8,356 nucleotides of DNA from an uncultured Saprospiraceae bacterium (GTDB lineage Bacteria; Bacteroidota; Bacteroidia; Chitinophagales; Saprospiraceae), in contig CALIQO010000643.1 of NCBI GenBank assembly GCA_938044055.1, positions 1-8,356 of the forward strand, written 5' to 3'. The translations under genes and the position numbers were made by a program. Within the stretch, counting starts at the first letter, position 1, and each line of letters starts with the position of its first letter. Positions 7,310 through 8,356 of the stretch are shown here, piece by piece. The notes beneath the pieces are model-generated. The model saw nothing but the letters and a program-made list of their open reading frames with translations. It had not been told where the DNA came from and ran no database searches.

Positions 7310-7326
7310 ATTCCTATTTTGCAGCT
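7310..7326. promoter_or_regulatory. 17-bp divergent gap between the AsnB-like and GNAT genes
   Basis: Only 17 bp separate two divergent ATG codons, too little for two ordinary promoters. At least one promoter must lie inside the opposite gene, or one unit is read from further away. TAGGA (7316-7312 on the minus strand) lies just 2 bases before the amidotransferase ATG, too close for a normal ribosome site. No clear site precedes the GNAT ATG. Confidence 0.25.
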
Positions 7327-8283
7327 ATGGCTGTTTCTACCACGAAAGAACAATTTAGGCTTTTTTTAGAAAAGGAATCGCTTCCGATTTTCTTTCAAGA
7401 CTGGTGGCTTGATGCTGTGTGTTTGTCAGAGGAGTGGGATGTAAGCGTTTCGTTCAACAAAGACGGAGCAATTATCGGGGTTTTACCATATTTGATTAAG
7501 AAAAAAGGCTTATTTGACGTAAGTATAATGCCACCGCTAACACCTTACTTAGGCCCTTATGTTGTGCCTTTTATAGGAGTGAAAAGAGTAGAAGCATACT
7601 CGTATTACCGAAAAGTGATTAATGCCCTTATTCCGAAGATTTCGGAGATGGATTATTTCGCCCAGAAATTCTCTCCAGACATAACAGATTGGTATCCATT
7701 TTTTAGGAACGGGTATCAACAGACGACTTCGTACACGTATATTTTAGACAATATCCGAGATCAAGAAAATGTCTGGAATGGAATGAAAAATACAGTAAGG
7801 ACAGTTATCAGAAAAACGGAAGACAATTTAGAAATTGTACCGTTAGAAGATCCGCGTATTTTATATGCGCTTGTAGAAGAAACATTCAAGCGACAGAAGT
7901 TATCCGTTCCGTATCCGGAGACAATTCTATCTAACATATGGAATGCTTGTAAAGAAAGGGGCTGTGGTTTTATGTTACAAGCCCTGGATGCTCAGGAAAA
8001 TGTCCATGCAGCCATATTGATCGTCAGAGATGAATCTGTTGCGTATAATCTGGTAATCGGTGTAAGTGAAGAGGAGAAAAATTCTGGGGCGGTCCAGCGC
8101 TTAATCTGGGAAGCGATTAAGAAGAGTTCAGAGTCTGTGGACGTGTTTAATTTTGAAGGAAGTATGCTTCCACATATAGAACCAGTGTTCCGCCATTTTG
8201 GTGGAGAGCTTACGCCGTATTTCAGGATAAGCAGAGATAAAAATTCTTTTGTCAAAGGGGTTAGGAATGTCTTGCGGAAATGA
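7327..8283 (+). CDS. FemAB/GNAT-like N-acyltransferase
   Basis: A 318-residue protein with the tandem-GNAT look of FemAB-like acyltransferases (Acetyltransf_6/BioF2-like). The N-terminal half contains FQDWWLDAV (23-31), an alternating strand pattern ending in GVLPYLIKKKG, and MPPLTPYLGPY (68-78), landmarks I associate with GNAT proteins of Bacteroidota polysaccharide loci. The C-terminal GNAT half has a basic helix (RTVIRKTED), AAILIVRDESVAYNLVIGVS (two beta strands with a polar loop), a following helix (AVQRLIWEAI), and FNFEGSM (274-280) then FRHFGGELTPYFRI. The last block is the usual end of the fold. It probably acylates an amino sugar, or adds an amino acid as FemAB proteins do; the donor (acyl-CoA or aminoacyl-tRNA) cannot be decided. 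No ATG, GTG or TTG lies in frame upstream before the TAA at 7285, so ATG 7327 is the first possible common start. Its stop overlaps the next start as ATGA. Confidence 0.82.
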   Translation: MAVSTTKEQFRLFLEKESLPIFFQDWWLDAVCLSEEWDVSVSFNKDGAIIGVLPYLIKKKGLFDVSIMPPLTPYLGPYVVPFIGVKRVEAYSYYRKVINALIPKISEMDYFAQKFSPDITDWYPFFRNGYQQTTSYTYILDNIRDQENVWNGMKNTVRTVIRKTEDNLEIVPLEDPRILYALVEETFKRQKLSVPYPETILSNIWNACKERGCGFMLQALDAQENVHAAILIVRDESVAYNLVIGVSEEEKNSGAVQRLIWEAIKKSSESVDVFNFEGSMLPHIEPVFRHFGGELTPYFRISRDKNSFVKGVRNVLRK

Positions 8284-8356
8284 AGAATATAGAAATCCAT
8301 ATTCCTAATAACCTATCTACTCCTTTATACAATAGAATAAGGTATGTGATTGATTT
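8280..8356 (+). CDS. Start of downstream gene, possibly polysaccharide deacetylase (3' end outside window)
   Basis: ATG 8280 overlaps the stop of the acyltransferase gene (ATGA) and opens a frame that stays open to the window end, giving about 25 residues beginning MKNIEIHIPNN. The ATGA junction and the purine stretch GCGGAAA just before the ATG support a real coupled start. The segment (a beta strand, a Pro, a polar loop, then NRIRYVIDF) resembles the beginning of Bacteroidota polysaccharide deacetylase-like proteins, which often start with a strand, Pro and R(I/L).YI..FIF. That resemblance is weak evidence from a very short fragment; the existence of the gene is more secure than its function. 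Confidence 0.6.
   Translation, partial: MKNIEIHIPNNLSTPLYNRIRYVID

Noticed and set aside
7992..8300. 102-codon open frame on the minus strand
   Set aside because: It is antisense to the conserved C-terminal GNAT region, which carries clear family motifs on the plus strand.
1..8356. tRNA, rRNA, CRISPR arrays, insertion sequences, attachment sites
   Set aside because: Reading both strands showed no cloverleaf, repeat-spacer pattern, transposase motif or flanking inverted repeats. Nearly every base is coding.

Overview
The window is a densely packed stretch of a surface or exopolysaccharide biosynthesis locus. It is AT-rich, uses AGA and ATA codons heavily, and most of its starts lack a clear Shine-Dalgarno sequence. 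Together with the character of the GNAT and GT-B proteins, this suggests a Bacteroidota (Flavobacteriia/Cytophagia-like) host, possibly marine because of the sulfotransferases. The taxon is an inference from style, not from a marker gene.

Layout. Bases 1-2451 (+) hold a tight, translationally coupled unit: the C-terminal end of a probable sulfotransferase, a family-4 (GT-B) glycosyltransferase and a complete carbohydrate sulfotransferase. Bases 2441-3346 (-) encode a family-2 (GT-A) glycosyltransferase, convergent with the sulfotransferase. Bases 3394-4554 (+) encode a poorly classified GT-B-like protein, divergent from the GT2 gene. Bases 4544-7309 (-) are a two-gene unit: an asparagine-synthase-type amidotransferase followed by an extended-SDR nucleotide-sugar epimerase/dehydratase. 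Bases 7327-8283 (+) encode a FemAB/GNAT-like acyltransferase, and its stop overlaps the start of another gene that runs out of the window at 8356. No intergenic stretch exceeds 47 bp. No RNA gene, mobile element, CRISPR array or clear terminator was seen.

How the genes may work together. The SDR enzyme would make or remodel a nucleotide sugar, and the GT4, GT2 and GT-B-like proteins would add sugars to a growing repeat unit. The two sulfotransferases would place sulfate from PAPS. The AsnB-like protein could convert a carboxyl group (for example of a uronic acid) to an amide, and the FemAB/GNAT protein could acylate an amino group. The predicted product is a sulfated, possibly amidated and N-acylated glycan. 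The AsnB-like, FemAB-like and possible polysaccharide-deacetylase trio resembles accessory genes of exosortase (XrtA/PEP-CTERM) exopolysaccharide loci, although no exosortase is visible here. Each family is known. The combination, the strand alternation and the GT-B-like protein at 3394-4554 are what deserve a second look.
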